NCBI GenBank assembly: GCA_027627225.1
Contig: JAPFQT010000421.1
Location: 1-64,000, forward strand
DNA: 64,000 nucleotides
Direction: 5' to 3'
Source: Congeria kusceri
Lineage: Eukaryota > Mollusca > Bivalvia > Myida > Dreissenidae
This document shows positions 63,291 to 64,000 of the stretch, piece after piece (position 1 is the stretch's first letter; each line of letters starts with the position of its first letter). The position numbers and the translations under genes are program-made. The notes below the pieces were generated by a model. It saw nothing but the letters and a program-made list of their open reading frames with translations, was not told the origin of the DNA and searched no databases.

Positions 63291-64000
63291 ACCTAGAGGG
63301 GGCATTACTGTTTCACAAACAGCACTTGTTTTTAGTCCCCTACCGATGTTTCACCTGAGGTGAAAATGGGAGTGGATTTACAAACTTACAGAGCCCGCAT
63401 TGGGACGTTTTCAATGCCATGTAAAACGAGAAGACCGGTGAGACCACAACAAATTGATCAGTTGTTCTACGGATTTTGTCCAAAAGAAATTGGAACGAGC
63501 GAGCGAAATAAAAATCTTTTTTTCCATTTTTGATAAAATCGGAGGCGAGCGAAAGGCGCACCAAAGAAATTCCAATCTTGCCCATAGTGATTAAAAATTA
63601 CTGCCAAACGCCATCATAACTTGATATCTTGTCAATTATTTCCACTTCATCTGCTCTAGTCCATAAATTGTTGTCAAAATCAATGTATATGTAATAAACT
63701 AAGCAACTAATTTGTCCATTTCTTCTTCGACCATGTCCTACAAAGGGTTTTGTGCAACAAGTCTTCAATAGTGATTCTGCTATTAAATTAACACCCCCCA
63801 GTAAATGCTAAATAGCCATATCTTAACTATAAGAAAGTAGACGTTATACAAGGTAATTGTCATTATCAAAATATATATTTGATACACCAAGTCATTCACG
63901 AACAGTTTAATAACATGAATATGAAATGTCATACAATAAACACAAAACAATTTAGGAATGACTAGTATAAGTTCTGTATCTTCAAATGACACGACGAAAC
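63291..64000. other. Gene-free right edge
   Basis: The TAGTCCCCTACCGATG motif at about 63334 immediately follows the tandem repeats. An imperfect inverted pair AAAGAAATTGGAACGAGCGAG / AAGAAATTCCAATC spans 63484-63578. No gene seen. Confidence 0.4.

Overview
The window reads as AT-rich, gene-poor nuclear DNA of an animal, most likely a lophotrochozoan and probably a bivalve mollusc. The grounds are: CR1/L2-type LINE, tRNA-headed SINE, Mutator-like (MULE) transposase and many MITEs; AG-acceptor exon structure; AATAAA polyadenylation signals; and abundant minisatellites and a large satellite. The species cannot be fixed from sequence alone. No CRISPR, operon or rRNA is present. The only tRNA-like sequences are SINE-type.

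Layout. 0-1.35 kb: an intronless reading frame interrupted by one in-frame TAA. 1.35-7 kb: gene-free AT-rich DNA with small tandem and inverted repeats. 7.1-12.9 kb: a transposon cluster. Four copies of one 430-471 bp MITE family occur here, and the two virtually identical ones flank, as direct repeats, a 3.3 kb core. The core holds a MULE transposase (one frameshift) and, convergent to it, an I-PpoI-like His-Me finger nuclease (one in-frame stop). 14.6-18.9 kb: a 19-20 bp minisatellite, a SINE and a hAT-like non-autonomous element. 19.8-22.0 kb: a 5'-truncated LINE on the minus strand.

22.5-27.2 kb and 33.3-37.7 kb are two diverged copies (A, B) of one segmental duplication. On the minus strand each holds the last two recognisable exons of a Deltex-type C-terminal domain (E3 ubiquitin ligase family). 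Both look pseudogenised. In copy B the final 26 codons, stop included, have been amplified about 16-fold into a 78 bp minisatellite; copy A has about three units.

37.7-58.7 kb: an uninterrupted array of about 56 copies of a ~371 bp satellite. It is GC- and CpG-richer than its surroundings, shows higher-order structure (10-monomer blocks), and carries a CRE-like TGACGTCA palindrome with two near-copies in each monomer. Its left edge falls at the end of duplication copy B. Its right edge abuts a second tandem repeat of ~167 bp. 58.7-64 kb: three further tandem-repeat blocks (167, 52 and ~150 bp) in gene-free DNA.

The strongest leads are the MITE-bounded transposase plus His-Me nuclease unit, the exon-derived minisatellite in the Deltex-like paralogue, and the satellite with its higher-order structure. 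All translations, spacings and coordinates were worked out by eye, without searches.
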